DNA from: an uncultured Acidobacteriota bacterium
Lineage (GTDB): Bacteria; Acidobacteriota; Vicinamibacteria; Vicinamibacterales; UBA2999
Assembly: GCA_902826065.1 (NCBI GenBank)
Contig: CADEDM010000002.1
Location: 69,255 to 102,121 of the forward strand
Direction: 5' to 3'
DNA length: 32,867 bases
In this document: piece after piece, positions 16,001-23,093 of the stretch
How positions within the stretch are numbered: the first letter of the stretch is position 1
Layout: the number at the start of each line of letters is the position of its first letter
Notes under the pieces: model-generated
What the model saw: only the letters and a program-made list of their open reading frames with translations
Told to the model about the DNA's origin: nothing
Database searches by the model: none
Made by a program: the position numbers and the translations under genes

Positions 16001-16054
16001 ATCACGGCACGGATCGCGGCGCGACTCACGGGCGCATCCCGTCGACGCCAGTGA
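13013..16054 (+). CDS. Beta-propeller (Reg_prop/Y_Y_Y) sensor histidine kinase
   Basis: A large one-piece sensor kinase of about 1013 residues. The start at 13013 gives a good signal peptide (MLLRSVRLALVLACLDPAPAWA), with GGGAGG about 15 bases upstream. Residues 25-640 are Reg_prop repeats, with many copies of the pattern GxLWVGT (GYLWLGTESGLLRFDG, GTLWVGTGNRGIYRIRDG), predicted to form periplasmic beta-propellers. A Y_Y_Y domain spans about 664-746, then one membrane helix (about 751-771). The cytoplasmic HisKA_3 has phospho-acceptor His799 (ARDLHDTILQT), and HATPase_c (896-988) has the N-box EAIRNACTHS and G-box DDGVGIAPE. The sensed ligand is unknown; relatives often sense polysaccharides. 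The partner is the upstream NarL-type regulator. It ends 10 bases from the convergent gene. Confidence 0.9.
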   Translation: MLLRSVRLALVLACLDPAPAWAVDPSRRISQYAHFAWRIQDGHFSGGLRGEVVQTTNGYLWLGTESGLLRFDGVRFVPWRPDRGDQLPSPQVFRLLAARDGSLWVATQGGLSRVKDEVVTNYPSSGGVISILEDRAGNIWFGRSMPEPGFGPLCRVIGAGIRCFSNAEGVPSFRGAGSLAEDADGNLWAGGNTMLLRWANGAVTQYPPDGLRNNAGFGGILAIAASPGDTMWVGIAKEGPGLGLQRLVRGQWQPFETPDVKTSALYVTALHRDRDGTLWVGTGNRGIYRIRDGVVDHYDSTRGLSNDYVIGLSGDREGNLWVTTGQGIDRFSDTPVVGFSVAEGLCSQEAVSILATRDGSLWISGDGALGRMRGGTVSCLRAGNGLPGSQVTSLFEDRAGRLWVGVDQHLYVLDGGTFRRVGTPDGSPMGLVTGMAEDAASRVWVAVSGPPRILKRIEGMSVREEIRDLEPRRVAIDPTGGLWLGQVGGNVAHHDGGTLRLFPLAPKNATAVNQLLPQVDGSVLAATSYGLADVRKDRQAILGSKHGLPCDVVNAMAFDDQRNLWLFMDCALVRLASAEFEQWRRDPASRVAPTTLDVLDGVRAGRAPFDAAARTPDGRLWFTDGLLLQTVDPARVRRNAIVPPVHIEQVVADRRRYEATSTVQLPPRTRDLQIDYVGLSFVAPQKVRFRYRLEGRDDAWQDPGTRRQAFYSDLRPGSYEFRVIASNNDGLWNDEGASITVVVAPAWYQTYGFLLLSATAGVAAVWAAYRWRLHQVSVALSRRFDERLAERTQVARDLHDTILQTIQGSKMVVDDALGRPEDAPGMRRAMEQLSAWLGQASHEGRAAVLALRTSATERNDLAAALQRAIDECAGHGAIEATLSVRGDAREMHPVVRDEVYRIGYEAIRNACTHSHGRRLDVALSYERDLTLRVLDDGVGIAPEIAERGRDGHFGLTGMRERAARIGASLTVSAANGAGSEVVLSVPGRVIFIGTASITARIAARLTGASRRRQ

Positions 16055-16064
16055 CCTGGCCGCA

Positions 16065-16784
16065 TCACGCGAACTCGACGTCGCTGAGGCGAATCGACAC
16101 CAGCAGGGGATCGGGCGCCGGCCTGCCGTCGGGTTGCCGCGGGAACACCTCGCGCCTCGTCGGGACCATCACGCCCGAGAACTCGCCGTAGTCGTACACG
16201 TAGTGCGCGGCCGGGCTGCCGCCGATGACCTCGACCGCGTAGTCGTGTCGCGTCAGCAGGCCATCGGCGCCGACGTAGAACTCCTGCACGGTGCTGTGTG
16301 TCGCGATGGCCGTCGGGAACGTCACGCGGAGCCGCCGCCAGCGCTCACCGCGCTCGTGCCACGGGGCCAGTTCCTCGGTCACGACGTCCTTGGTCGCGAA
16401 CACGAAGGGCACGGTGAGATAGGTCCACATCGCGTAGCCGGCGAAGTAGGCGAGGTGCAGCCGATCCCACGGCGTGTCGATCTGATGTCCGGCGAATGAT
16501 TCGCGGGGCGCGAGGCGCTCGTCGAGGACCCGCCCGTCGTGGGTCTCGAGGGCGACCCGGTGTGGCGCAAAGGAGGTGCGCAGCCCGGCCGCGTTGAACG
16601 CCGAGTGCGAGGCCCACTCGTGCTGCAGCGCGACGCGCACGTCGACCTCGGCGATCGTCCCGGCCTGGCCCTTGAGCGTCCACAGCACTCCGCCGGTCTG
16701 CAGATGCGCCGAGGCCTGGGCCAACTGCTGCCAGCGTTCCAAGCCGCCATGTGCGTCGATCGTCAGTTTCGCCAGGTCATTCAC
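16065..16784 (-). CDS. Conserved protein of unknown function
   Basis: A 239-residue soluble protein that I do not recognise with confidence. No signal peptide or membrane helix is visible. It begins MNDLAKLTIDAHGGLERW and is rich in aromatic and beta-type segments (GVLWTLKGQAGTIAEVDVRVALQHEW, HQIDTPWDRLHLAYFAGYAMWTYLTVPF, EFYVGADGLLTRHDYAVEVIGGSPAAHYVYDY, GVMVPTRREVFPRQPDG). The last block resembles outer-membrane-lipoprotein-sorting-like (LolA/LppX-type) beta sheets seen in DUF proteins, but that is a loose impression. GGGAG stands 9-13 bases before the ATG. It follows the MDR gene on the same strand after an 82-base gap that carries repeat site D, so it may have its own promoter. Confidence 0.7.
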   Translation of the reverse strand: MNDLAKLTIDAHGGLERWQQLAQASAHLQTGGVLWTLKGQAGTIAEVDVRVALQHEWASHSAFNAAGLRTSFAPHRVALETHDGRVLDERLAPRESFAGHQIDTPWDRLHLAYFAGYAMWTYLTVPFVFATKDVVTEELAPWHERGERWRRLRVTFPTAIATHSTVQEFYVGADGLLTRHDYAVEVIGGSPAAHYVYDYGEFSGVMVPTRREVFPRQPDGRPAPDPLLVSIRLSDVEFA

Positions 16785-16832
16785 GGGAGTGGCTCCCTCA
16801 TCGCTGGATGACAGGGACGGGCGCCGGCGGCA

Positions 16833-16846
16833 CCATCGGACGAAGG
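16833..16846 (+). promoter_or_regulatory. Repeat motif site D
   Basis: CCATCGGACGAAGG followed by TCGG, matching the core consensus at every position. It lies 49 bases upstream of the gene starting at 16784, pointing away from it. That position and orientation equal those of the start-proximal sites B1, A3 and B3 relative to their genes (45-46 bases). Confidence 0.65.
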
Positions 16847-16866
16847 TCGGGCCGGCGCTGCGCTGA

Positions 16867-17802
16867 TCAGGAGGCGTCGTCGACGGTCAGGACGATCTTG
16901 CCGCGACGGTGCGGGGCGCCGTCGAGCATCGCGTGCGCGCGGCGGGCCTCGGCCAGCGGCAGCACCTCGCCGATGCGGCCGTGCAGCTCGCCCCGGACCA
17001 TCAACGCGGCGATCGCCTCGAGCCGCGCCGAGGTCACCTCGACCAGGAAGAAGCGCGCGCGCACGCCGTGCCGTGCCGCCAGCACCTGATCGGGCTCGGA
17101 GACCGCCGACACGAGCGTGCCATTGGGACGCAGCACGGCCAGCGCCTGCGTCAGGACATCGCCGCCCGCAGCATCGAGTACGACGTCGACCCCGTGCAGC
17201 ACCTCGTCGAGACGCGTGGTCCGGGAATCGATGACGCGGTGCGCTCCGAGCGCACGCACGTCGTCGGCGTCCGCCGCGGAGGCCGTGGCGAGCACCTCGC
17301 GGGCGACGCGCCTGGCGAGCTGCACGGCAAACGCGCCGACGTTGCCGGCCCCGCCGAGCACGAGAACGCGGGTGGACGAGGTGAGCGCGCCGTGCTCGAA
17401 GACCATCTGCCACGCGGTGCAGGCGACCACGGGCAGCGCCGCAGCCTCGACGACGCCCAGGCCGGCCGGCTGCCTGGAGATCAGGGCCGCCGACGCCACT
17501 GCGAACTCCGCGTAGCCACCCGTGAAACGACGGCTGGTGGCTCCGAAGACCGCGTCGCCCGGTGCGAACGCCGGCACGTCGGGGCCGACGGACTCCACCA
17601 CGCCAGCGATGTCCGACCCCAGGGTCAGCGGCAGCGGCTGCGGCAGCACACTGCGGCCGGCGCGGATCCAGGCGTCCCATGGCCCGACGCCGGCGGCCCC
17701 GACTCGCACCAGCACCTCGCCGTTGCCGGGAACCGGACGCGGCACGTCGTCCACGACGAGCGCATCGAGGCCGCCGAACTGGTGAACGCGGATCGCCTGC
17801 AT
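16867..17802 (-). CDS. Quinone oxidoreductase-like MDR family protein
   Basis: A 311-residue zinc-free medium-chain dehydrogenase/reductase. The N-terminal GroES-like half (1-120) contains VLVRVGAAGVGPWDAWIRAG and LGSDIAGVVESVGPDV; the C-terminal Rossmann half has VLVLGGAGNVGAFAVQLAR (about 140-160) as the NADPH-binding motif. No catalytic-zinc cysteine pattern is visible. Relatives reduce quinones or alpha,beta-unsaturated carbonyls with NADPH. The start is at 17802 with GGAGAGAGGG upstream. It lies 32 bases after the NDH-2 stop on the same strand, so it is the probable last gene of the DoxX-nitrilase-cupin-NDH-2 operon. A quinone-related role fits the NDH-2 neighbour, but this is inference. 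Confidence 0.87.
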   Translation of the reverse strand: MQAIRVHQFGGLDALVVDDVPRPVPGNGEVLVRVGAAGVGPWDAWIRAGRSVLPQPLPLTLGSDIAGVVESVGPDVPAFAPGDAVFGATSRRFTGGYAEFAVASAALISRQPAGLGVVEAAALPVVACTAWQMVFEHGALTSSTRVLVLGGAGNVGAFAVQLARRVAREVLATASAADADDVRALGAHRVIDSRTTRLDEVLHGVDVVLDAAGGDVLTQALAVLRPNGTLVSAVSEPDQVLAARHGVRARFFLVEVTSARLEAIAALMVRGELHGRIGEVLPLAEARRAHAMLDGAPHRRGKIVLTVDDAS

Positions 17803-17834
17803 GGTGCCCTCTCTCCGAGGTGGCCGCGCGAGCG

Positions 17835-19157
17835 TCATCGCCCCTGCGCCACCGCGACCGGGCGGACGTCCGCCCGCGGCCGGTCGGCGGAATCCGCGCG
17901 TGTCTGTTCGCGTTCGGATCGCAAGTCCACCCTGGTGATATCCGGCCGGAAGAAGAGCGCGACCGTCCAGTCGAGGACGATGCGCAGCCGTCGATCCCAG
18001 CGCGGCATCTGGAACAGATAGTAGGTCCGGCGCAGCCACCACGCGACGATGCCGGTGAGCCTGACGCCGAACACGCGCGCCACGGCCTGCGTGTGTCCGA
18101 GGGCGGCCATCGAGCCGAGCGATCGGAACACGAACGCGGTGGGCGGACGCCCGTCAGCCACGGCCGCGAGATTCCGAGCCAGGTGCCGGGCCTCACGCAC
18201 CGCGTGCTGGGCCAGGGCGGGGTAGGGCTTGCCGTCCCGGTCGGGGATCGACGCGCAGTCGCCGAGGGCCCAGATGTCCGCGTGACTGCGGCTGCGCATC
18301 GTGGCGTCGACCGCGATGCGCCCTCGCCCGTCGCGGGCCACCGGAACGGCGGCGGCGACGGCGTTCGGCACGATGCCAGCCGTCAGTACCACCGTGCCGG
18401 CCTCGAGTGCGCCGCTCTCGAGCCGGATGCGCCCGGGGGCGACCTCGCGAACCGCCGTGCCGGCCTGGATGTCGACGCCGCGTCCTCTCAACACCCGTGC
18501 CGCCGTGTCGGCCAGCGAGGCGTCGATCTCGGGCAGGATCCGCGGGCCGGCCTCGAACAGGTGGAAGGCGATCTCGTCGCGGCGGAGCCGTGGATAGAAG
18601 CGAAGGACGTCGTCGGCGAAGGCCGTCAGTTCGCCGATCAGCTCCACGCCCACCAGGCCGCCGCCGATGACCACGACCCGCAGGCAGCCGCGGCGCGCGT
18701 CCTGGTCGGCCGCCGCATCCGCGCGTTCGAACTGCGCGATCAGGTGGTTCCTGAGCAGCAGCGCATCGGCCACCGTCTTGAACGTCAGCGCGTGCGTCGA
18801 CCCCGGGATCAGCCGCTCGTTCGTCGAGCCGCCGAGGGCGACGACGAGCTGGTGATAGGGCACGTCGTGCGGCGTGCCGTCGCTCGCGGTGGCGCGCACG
18901 ATGCGGCGTTCGACGTCCACGGTGTCGACCGACGCCTCGATGAAGCGGGCGCGCCGCAGCACGGCGCGGATGGGCTGCGCGCAGTGCCGCAGTTCCAGCC
19001 GGCCGGAGCAGGCTTCGAACAGCAGCGGCGTCAGCAGCGTGAAGTTCTCGCGGCTCACGAGCGTGATGCGCACGTCCGGACGCCGCCGGACGAGCCGTTC
19101 GAGGCGCCGGACCACCGCCACTCCGCCGAAGCCGCCGCCGAGTACGACTACGTGCAT
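17835..19157 (-). CDS. Type II NADH dehydrogenase (NDH-2)-like FAD oxidoreductase
   Basis: A 440-residue flavoprotein that would oxidise NADH and reduce membrane quinone without proton pumping. FAD motif VVVLGGGFGGVAVVRRLE (3-20), second nucleotide motif VVVIGGGLVGVELIGEL, VLTAGIVPN, IWALGDCASIPD and ALAQHAVREARHLARNL; the last matches the quinone-site AQxAxxE/Q segment of NDH-2. The C-terminal third (WWLRRTYYLFQMPRWDRRLRIVLDWTVALFF) is the amphipathic membrane-anchoring region, followed by a charged tail. The adjacent DoxX and MDR genes also handle quinone or thiol redox chemistry. The spacing to the cupin gene upstream is 17 bases, indicating one transcript. Confidence 0.88.
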   Translation of the reverse strand: MHVVVLGGGFGGVAVVRRLERLVRRRPDVRITLVSRENFTLLTPLLFEACSGRLELRHCAQPIRAVLRRARFIEASVDTVDVERRIVRATASDGTPHDVPYHQLVVALGGSTNERLIPGSTHALTFKTVADALLLRNHLIAQFERADAAADQDARRGCLRVVVIGGGLVGVELIGELTAFADDVLRFYPRLRRDEIAFHLFEAGPRILPEIDASLADTAARVLRGRGVDIQAGTAVREVAPGRIRLESGALEAGTVVLTAGIVPNAVAAAVPVARDGRGRIAVDATMRSRSHADIWALGDCASIPDRDGKPYPALAQHAVREARHLARNLAAVADGRPPTAFVFRSLGSMAALGHTQAVARVFGVRLTGIVAWWLRRTYYLFQMPRWDRRLRIVLDWTVALFFRPDITRVDLRSEREQTRADSADRPRADVRPVAVAQGR

Positions 19158-19174
19158 GCGCGTTCTCCGCGGCG

Positions 19175-19603
19175 TCAGCGGGGCCGATTGCCGCCGACCT
19201 CGGTGAGCAGAGGGCGTCCCTTCTCGACGACGTAGGTGGCCAGCTCGGCGCCCATCCGGTCGCCGGTATTGCGCGCGGCGTGGATCGTGCCGGCCGGGAT
19301 GAAGAGCACGTCGCCCGGGCGCAACGTCACGGTGGGCTTCCCCTCGAGCTCGTAGGCGAGCGGCGCGCCATCGAGCACGAACACGATCTCATCGCCCGGG
19401 TGCGTGTGCCGGGCCGACGTGACCCCGGGGGCGATCTCGACGATGGCCTGGATCACCTCGCGCCCCGGCACGCTGAGATCGTGCCGCTGCAGATCGCGCC
19501 GTCGCGTGCCGGCCAGTTGCGCGTGGACGTCCTGCAGCCACCAGCCGCTCGTCGCGGCGAGCAGCAGCACCAGGGTCGTGCCGATCAGCGTGTATGTTCG
19601 CAT
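19175..19603 (-). CDS. Exported single-domain cupin
   Basis: 142 residues: an N-terminal signal or anchor helix (MRTYTLIGTTLVLLLAATSGWWL) and one cupin barrel. Metal-binding motif 1 is visible as TSARHTHPGDEIVFVLDG (two His and one Glu), and motif 2 as PGDVLFIPAGTIHAARN (one His). Such small exported cupins are common in proteobacterial and acidobacterial genomes and their substrate is generally unknown. The start is set at 19603 because GAGGTG lies 5 bases upstream; the open frame runs further but without support. It sits between the nitrilase gene (31 bases upstream) and NDH-2. Confidence 0.85.
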   Translation of the reverse strand: MRTYTLIGTTLVLLLAATSGWWLQDVHAQLAGTRRRDLQRHDLSVPGREVIQAIVEIAPGVTSARHTHPGDEIVFVLDGAPLAYELEGKPTVTLRPGDVLFIPAGTIHAARNTGDRMGAELATYVVEKGRPLLTEVGGNRPR

Positions 19604-19634
19604 GTCACACCTCGAGAATGGGCGCTCCGCCGGG

Positions 19635-20624
19635 TCAGGCCGGCGTGCCAAGGAACTCGTGCGCCGCGTCGTCCCGGTGTCGTTCCAGAACCGTGCGTTC
19701 CTGCACGTGCGGCGCCGGCGAGCGATCGACGAGCAGCCGGAGCAGCTCGGGCCGGCTGTAGTGGCCGCGCGCGTCCATCACGTGCTTGCGGCGATCGATG
19801 CGCGAGAAGTCCAGCTCGGCGACCACGACGCCCTCGCCGTCGCGCAGCGGCGCGCCGACCAGCGTCCCGTCGGGCGCGACGATGGCGGTGAAGCAGCCGC
19901 CGGAGATCGGTCCCACGGCGCCGCCCGTATCGGCGACGATGCGGGCCTGCTGCTCGGCCGTCAACCACGCGGTGGCGCAGACCACGAAGCACGCCGATTC
20001 GAGCGCGTGCTGGCGCACGTTGATCTCCGTCTGCTCGGCGAACAAGGGCCCGAAGATCGAGCCGGGATACATCGCGGCGTGGATCTGCTCGCCGTCGGCG
20101 ATCATCGCGTAGCGGGCCAGCGGGTTGTAGTGCTCCCAGCAGGCGAGCTGGCCGACGCGGCCCACGGTGGTGTCGACGGCGCGCAGGCCCGAGCCGTCAC
20201 CCTGGCCCCAGATCATGCGCTCGTGGTACGTGGGCGTGGTCTTGCGGCGCCGCTGCACGAGCCGGCCATCGGCATCGAACAGCAGCTGCGTGTTGTAGAG
20301 GGTGCCGCCGTCGCGTTCGTTGACGCCGATCGCCACGACGACGCCGGCCGCCCGGCACGCCTCGGCGATCGCATCGGTGGCCGGCGAAGGCACCGTCACG
20401 GCCTGGTCGAGCAGCGTGAGATGCGCGTGACCCGCCAGCATCTTGTAGGGGGCCTGGACGAAGGAGAAGTACGGGTAGTACGGCACCACCGTCTCCGGAA
20501 ACACGGCGAACCGGACGCCGTCGCGCCCCAGCGCGTGGATGCTCTCCACGACCTTGGCGACGGTGCCCTCGCGGCTGTAGAGCACCGGACTCAGTTGCAC
20601 GGCCGCAGCCTTGATGATGGTCAT
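19635..20624 (-). CDS. Nitrilase (C-N hydrolase superfamily)
   Basis: A 329-residue cytoplasmic enzyme expected to convert a nitrile to a carboxylate and ammonia. The catalytic triad is present: Glu44 ([15 protein letters not shown]), Lys128 ([11 protein letters not shown]) and Cys162 ([11 protein letters not shown]). The CWEHYNP and PYYPYF motifs place it with true nitrilases rather than amidases or ureidopropionases. The start at 20624 has GGGAGGA 5 bases upstream. It lies 48 bases after the DoxX gene and 31 bases before the cupin gene. The neighbours are not those of the known Nit1C nitrilase cluster, so its role here may be detoxification of a nitrile or cyanohydrin; that is inference. 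Confidence 0.9.
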   Translation of the reverse strand: MTIIKAAAVQLSPVLYSREGTVAKVVESIHALGRDGVRFAVFPETVVPYYPYFSFVQAPYKMLAGHAHLTLLDQAVTVPSPATDAIAEACRAAGVVVAIGVNERDGGTLYNTQLLFDADGRLVQRRRKTTPTYHERMIWGQGDGSGLRAVDTTVGRVGQLACWEHYNPLARYAMIADGEQIHAAMYPGSIFGPLFAEQTEINVRQHALESACFVVCATAWLTAEQQARIVADTGGAVGPISGGCFTAIVAPDGTLVGAPLRDGEGVVVAELDFSRIDRRKHVMDARGHYSRPELLRLLVDRSPAPHVQERTVLERHRDDAAHEFLGTPA

Positions 20625-20672
20625 CGCTGTCCTCCCTGGCGAACGGTCCCCGGCGTTCACGGCGGCGTGACG

Positions 20673-21176
20673 CTAGGCGTGCGCGAATCGCGCCGCGCGC
20701 CGGCGTAGCCCGAGGCTCGCCAGTCCCGCGGCCATGCCGATGGCGATGGCGGCCACCGCCACGGGCGCCGTCCACCACGCGATGAGTCCGAACCGGGCAT
20801 CGAGCGACAAGGCGCCCGGGCCGGTGAACGCCAGGCACATCGCGGCGGCAGCGTAGAGCAGCGGCACCTCGACACCCGCCGGGCCAAGCAGTCCGTGGCT
20901 CCAGTGCACCGTCGCGATGGCCACGACCATCACGGCGATCACCGGCACGACCGCGGCCGGCTGGCCCAGCCCCAGCACGAACAGCGTGCCGCCGCAGCAC
21001 TCCGCCAGTGCCGTCGCCACGACGAAGACGACGCCCGGATGGAAGCCCAGGCTCTCGAAGAACGACGCGGTGCCATGCAAGCCGCTGCCACCGAACCAAC
21101 CGAACAGCTTCTGCGCGCCGTGGGCGACGAGGAGTCCGCCGAACACCAGACGTACGATCAAGAGACCGAGATCCAT
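20673..21176 (-). CDS. DoxX-family membrane protein
   Basis: A 167-residue inner-membrane protein with about four to five helices (near 4-22, 47-67, 70-93, 105-122 and 134-155). The DoxX signature LIVRLVFGGLLVAHGAQKLFGWFGG and GLHGTASFFESLGFHPG is clear. DoxX proteins are small quinone- or thiol-linked membrane subunits; in mycobacteria one forms a complex with a thiosulfate sulfurtransferase and superoxide dismutase (established knowledge). A start at 21176 is preferred over 21191 because GGAGGA sits 7-12 bases upstream of it. It is the first gene of the minus-strand operon running to 16867. Its promoter region carries repeat sites A2 and B2, with the gene-facing edge of B2 147 bases from the start. 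Confidence 0.87.
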   Translation of the reverse strand: MDLGLLIVRLVFGGLLVAHGAQKLFGWFGGSGLHGTASFFESLGFHPGVVFVVATALAECCGGTLFVLGLGQPAAVVPVIAVMVVAIATVHWSHGLLGPAGVEVPLLYAAAAMCLAFTGPGALSLDARFGLIAWWTAPVAVAAIAIGMAAGLASLGLRRRAARFAHA

Positions 21177-21283
21177 CGCACAGTCCTCCACGGCACGAGT
21201 GGGCCGCGCCGTCGCGATGCCGTGCCGTCATCGCCGCGCGCTTGCGTCAACGCGGCGATTCGAACACGCGGGCAGTGCGCGCA

Positions 21284-21302
21284 CCATTGGACGATGGTGT
21301 CG
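21284..21302 (+). promoter_or_regulatory. Repeat motif site A2
   Basis: CCATTGGACGATGGTGTCG; the 14-bp core is identical to site A1. It is 104 bases from the start of the secreted protein at 21401. It faces site B2, with core centres 39 bp apart; the two 19-base copies are inverted and differ at three positions. Confidence 0.78.
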
Positions 21303-21317
21303 ATCGGCACCAGCGCA

Positions 21318-21336
21318 CGACACCTTCGTGCGATGG
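21318..21336 (-). promoter_or_regulatory. Repeat motif site B2
   Basis: On the minus strand CCATCGCACGAAGGTGTCG. It sits 147 bases from the DoxX start and 65 bases from the start at 21401. A weaker related sequence (GTGTGATGGACG) follows at 21356-21367. Confidence 0.75.
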
Positions 21337-21400
21337 ACCCGCGGCACGCTTTCACGTGTGATGGACGCCATCGACCGACGCGGTCGAAAGGAGCGCATCC

Positions 21401-21877
21401 ATGAACTCGATCACTCTCACAGCCAGGCGAGCCCTGGCGATCACGATCGCGGCGACCGTGGCAGGCAGCGGCCAGGCGCTGGCTCAGACGACGCCGAGCT
21501 GCGTGGCGGCGCAGGTCATCCCGCTCACGACCCCGGAACCGCCGGCGACGATTGTCGTCGGCACGCCGCTGCCGGAACCACTGGCGACGCGCGGGGTCGT
21601 GGTGATTCCGTACTGCGCGAACCACATGCGCATCGTGCCGGTGTTCGGCCCGGGGGCGGCGTCGGCGTCGCCACGAGTGGGCCACGTGCATGTCGCGGTC
21701 GATGGCGCGACCTGGGTGTGGGCCGATGCCAGCGGCACGCCGGTGATCCTGGCGGGCCTCGCGCCCGGCCCGCACACGGTACGGATCGAGCTGGTCGACG
21801 CGAACCACCGCGTCGTCGACAGCGGCGCGACGGCGTTCGAAGTGCCGGGAAAGCCGTCGGCGCCGCGCCAGCGCTGA
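21401..21877 (+). CDS. Secreted DUF6130-like protein
   Basis: A 158-residue protein with a signal peptide (MNSITLTARRALAITIAATVAGSGQALAQ). The mature part is a small beta-rich domain: RGVVVIPYCANHMRIVPVFGPGAASASPRVGHVHVAVDGATWVWADASGTPVILAGLAPGPHTVRIELVDANHRVVDSG. The GHVHVxVD plus WxWADASG pattern matches what I recall of DUF6130; the family name is given from memory. The His pair could bind metal. Function unknown. AAGGAG lies 7-12 bases before the ATG. It is divergent from the DoxX operon, sharing the gap with repeat sites A2 and B2. Confidence 0.75.
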   Translation: MNSITLTARRALAITIAATVAGSGQALAQTTPSCVAAQVIPLTTPEPPATIVVGTPLPEPLATRGVVVIPYCANHMRIVPVFGPGAASASPRVGHVHVAVDGATWVWADASGTPVILAGLAPGPHTVRIELVDANHRVVDSGATAFEVPGKPSAPRQR

Positions 21878-21908
21878 GCGCCCGGAGACTGCGGCGGCGA
21901 CGACCGCG

Positions 21909-22997
21909 TCAGCCGAACGTGAAGGCGAAGACCTCGGCGCCGGCGTCGAGGAACTCGATGGTCACCGTGCGCGGCGCGATGGCGCCTGGCTGGCGGATGA
22001 GTTGATGCACGCGCTGATCGCGCACGGTCAGCAGGCCGTCGCCGCCGACGTCGAGGCCACGCGCCGGCCCTGGCGGCTGGCTGTCCAACGACACGCGCAC
22101 CCGCACCGGCAGGTCGGGGCGATGCGGTCCCATCACGAGATGCACGTCGCGGGCCTGGAAGCGGCAGACCAGACGCCCAGGCGCCTGGTTCAACTGCGTG
22201 TATTCCTCGGCCATCGTCCACTCGCCGTGCAGGGCCCACTGGTTCAGCCCGAGCCGCGCCGGTGCCGCGTGTACCCGACGGCCTGGCGTCGCGCCGCCCA
22301 ACGCGGCGAAATGCTCGGCGCGCGCGGACGCGAGGTACATCTCAGGCGACTTCAGAGACCGCCAGTCGGCCTGCTCTTCGATGCCGTGTACGGCCACCGG
22401 AGCCGCGACTGCGCCAGCCGGCACGCCGGCCTCGCGCAACAGGTCGCGAATCGTCTGCTCGGACGCGTCGTAGCCGCCTTCGCCGAAATGATGTGCACGG
22501 ATACGACCGCGCACGTCGAGGATGTACAGCGCCGGCCAGTAGCGGTTGTCGAAGGCGCGCCAGATCGCCTGGTCGTTGTCGAGGGCGATGGGAAACGGCA
22601 GTGCCAGGGGTGCGAGGGCCTGCCGCACGTTCTCGAGGCGTCGTTCGAACGCGAACTCGGGCGTGTGCACGCCGACCACGGCGAACTTCTCGCGATAGGT
22701 CCGCGACCACCCGCGCACCCACGGCAGCGTGCGCAGCCAGTTGATACACGTGTAGGTGCCGAACTGCACCAGCACGACCTGCCCGGCGAAGGCGGCAAGC
22801 GACGGTGGCGTGTCGACCCAGCCGGTGGCGCGGCGCAGCGCCGCGATGTGGCGTGGCTCCGATTGGGCGGCGCCGACCAGACCGAATCGTGCGGCCGCCA
22901 GGGGCATGGCCGTGGCGCCGAGGACGCGGCGGCGGCTGCGCGAGCGGAGCCCGTCGTCGCGTCCGGGCGTGCGGGTGCGTCGAGCGAGTGGCCTCAT
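21909..22997 (-). CDS. DipZ-like thioredoxin-fold protein with CINW active site
   Basis: A 362-residue protein matching the soluble C-terminal part of DipZ-type cytochrome c biogenesis proteins, without the CcdA membrane domain. The N-terminus has a twin-arginine-like signal (SRRRVLGATAMPLAAARFGLVGAA, 21-44). The thioredoxin fold spans about 55-205; the usual TYSCINCLRTLPYVRAW is here TYTCINWLRTLPWVRGW, so Cys84 is kept but the resolving Cys is Trp87. Typical DipZ segments follow: GVHTPEFAFE, ALDNDQAIWRAFDNRYWPALYILD, HHFGEGGYDASE, then a carbohydrate-binding-like C-terminal domain (LNQWALHGEWTMAEEYTQLN to EVFAFTFG). It probably acts in the periplasm, but not as a normal dithiol oxidoreductase. 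ATG 22997 is preferred over 23003 because GAGGAG is 6 bases away. Confidence 0.85.
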   Translation of the reverse strand: MRPLARRTRTPGRDDGLRSRSRRRVLGATAMPLAAARFGLVGAAQSEPRHIAALRRATGWVDTPPSLAAFAGQVVLVQFGTYTCINWLRTLPWVRGWSRTYREKFAVVGVHTPEFAFERRLENVRQALAPLALPFPIALDNDQAIWRAFDNRYWPALYILDVRGRIRAHHFGEGGYDASEQTIRDLLREAGVPAGAVAAPVAVHGIEEQADWRSLKSPEMYLASARAEHFAALGGATPGRRVHAAPARLGLNQWALHGEWTMAEEYTQLNQAPGRLVCRFQARDVHLVMGPHRPDLPVRVRVSLDSQPPGPARGLDVGGDGLLTVRDQRVHQLIRQPGAIAPRTVTIEFLDAGAEVFAFTFG

Positions 22998-23042
22998 CGT
23001 CATCTCCTCGCGTGGATCACACCAGAGTGGTCGTCGGCGAGG

Positions 23043-23061
23043 CCACTGGACGAAGGTATCG
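23043..23061 (+). promoter_or_regulatory. Repeat motif site A3
   Basis: CCACTGGACGAAGGTATCG. It lies 46 bases upstream of the DipZ-like start (22997) and 102 bases from the start at 23158. It faces site B3, with core centres 56 bp apart. Confidence 0.72.
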
Positions 23062-23093
23062 CCGTCCCGCGGGACATGGTGCAGCCAGCCGGC

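Noticed and set aside
19635..20624. Nit1C nitrilase cluster
   Set aside because: The expected partners (radical SAM protein, GNAT acetyltransferase, AIR-synthase-like protein) are absent from the neighbourhood.
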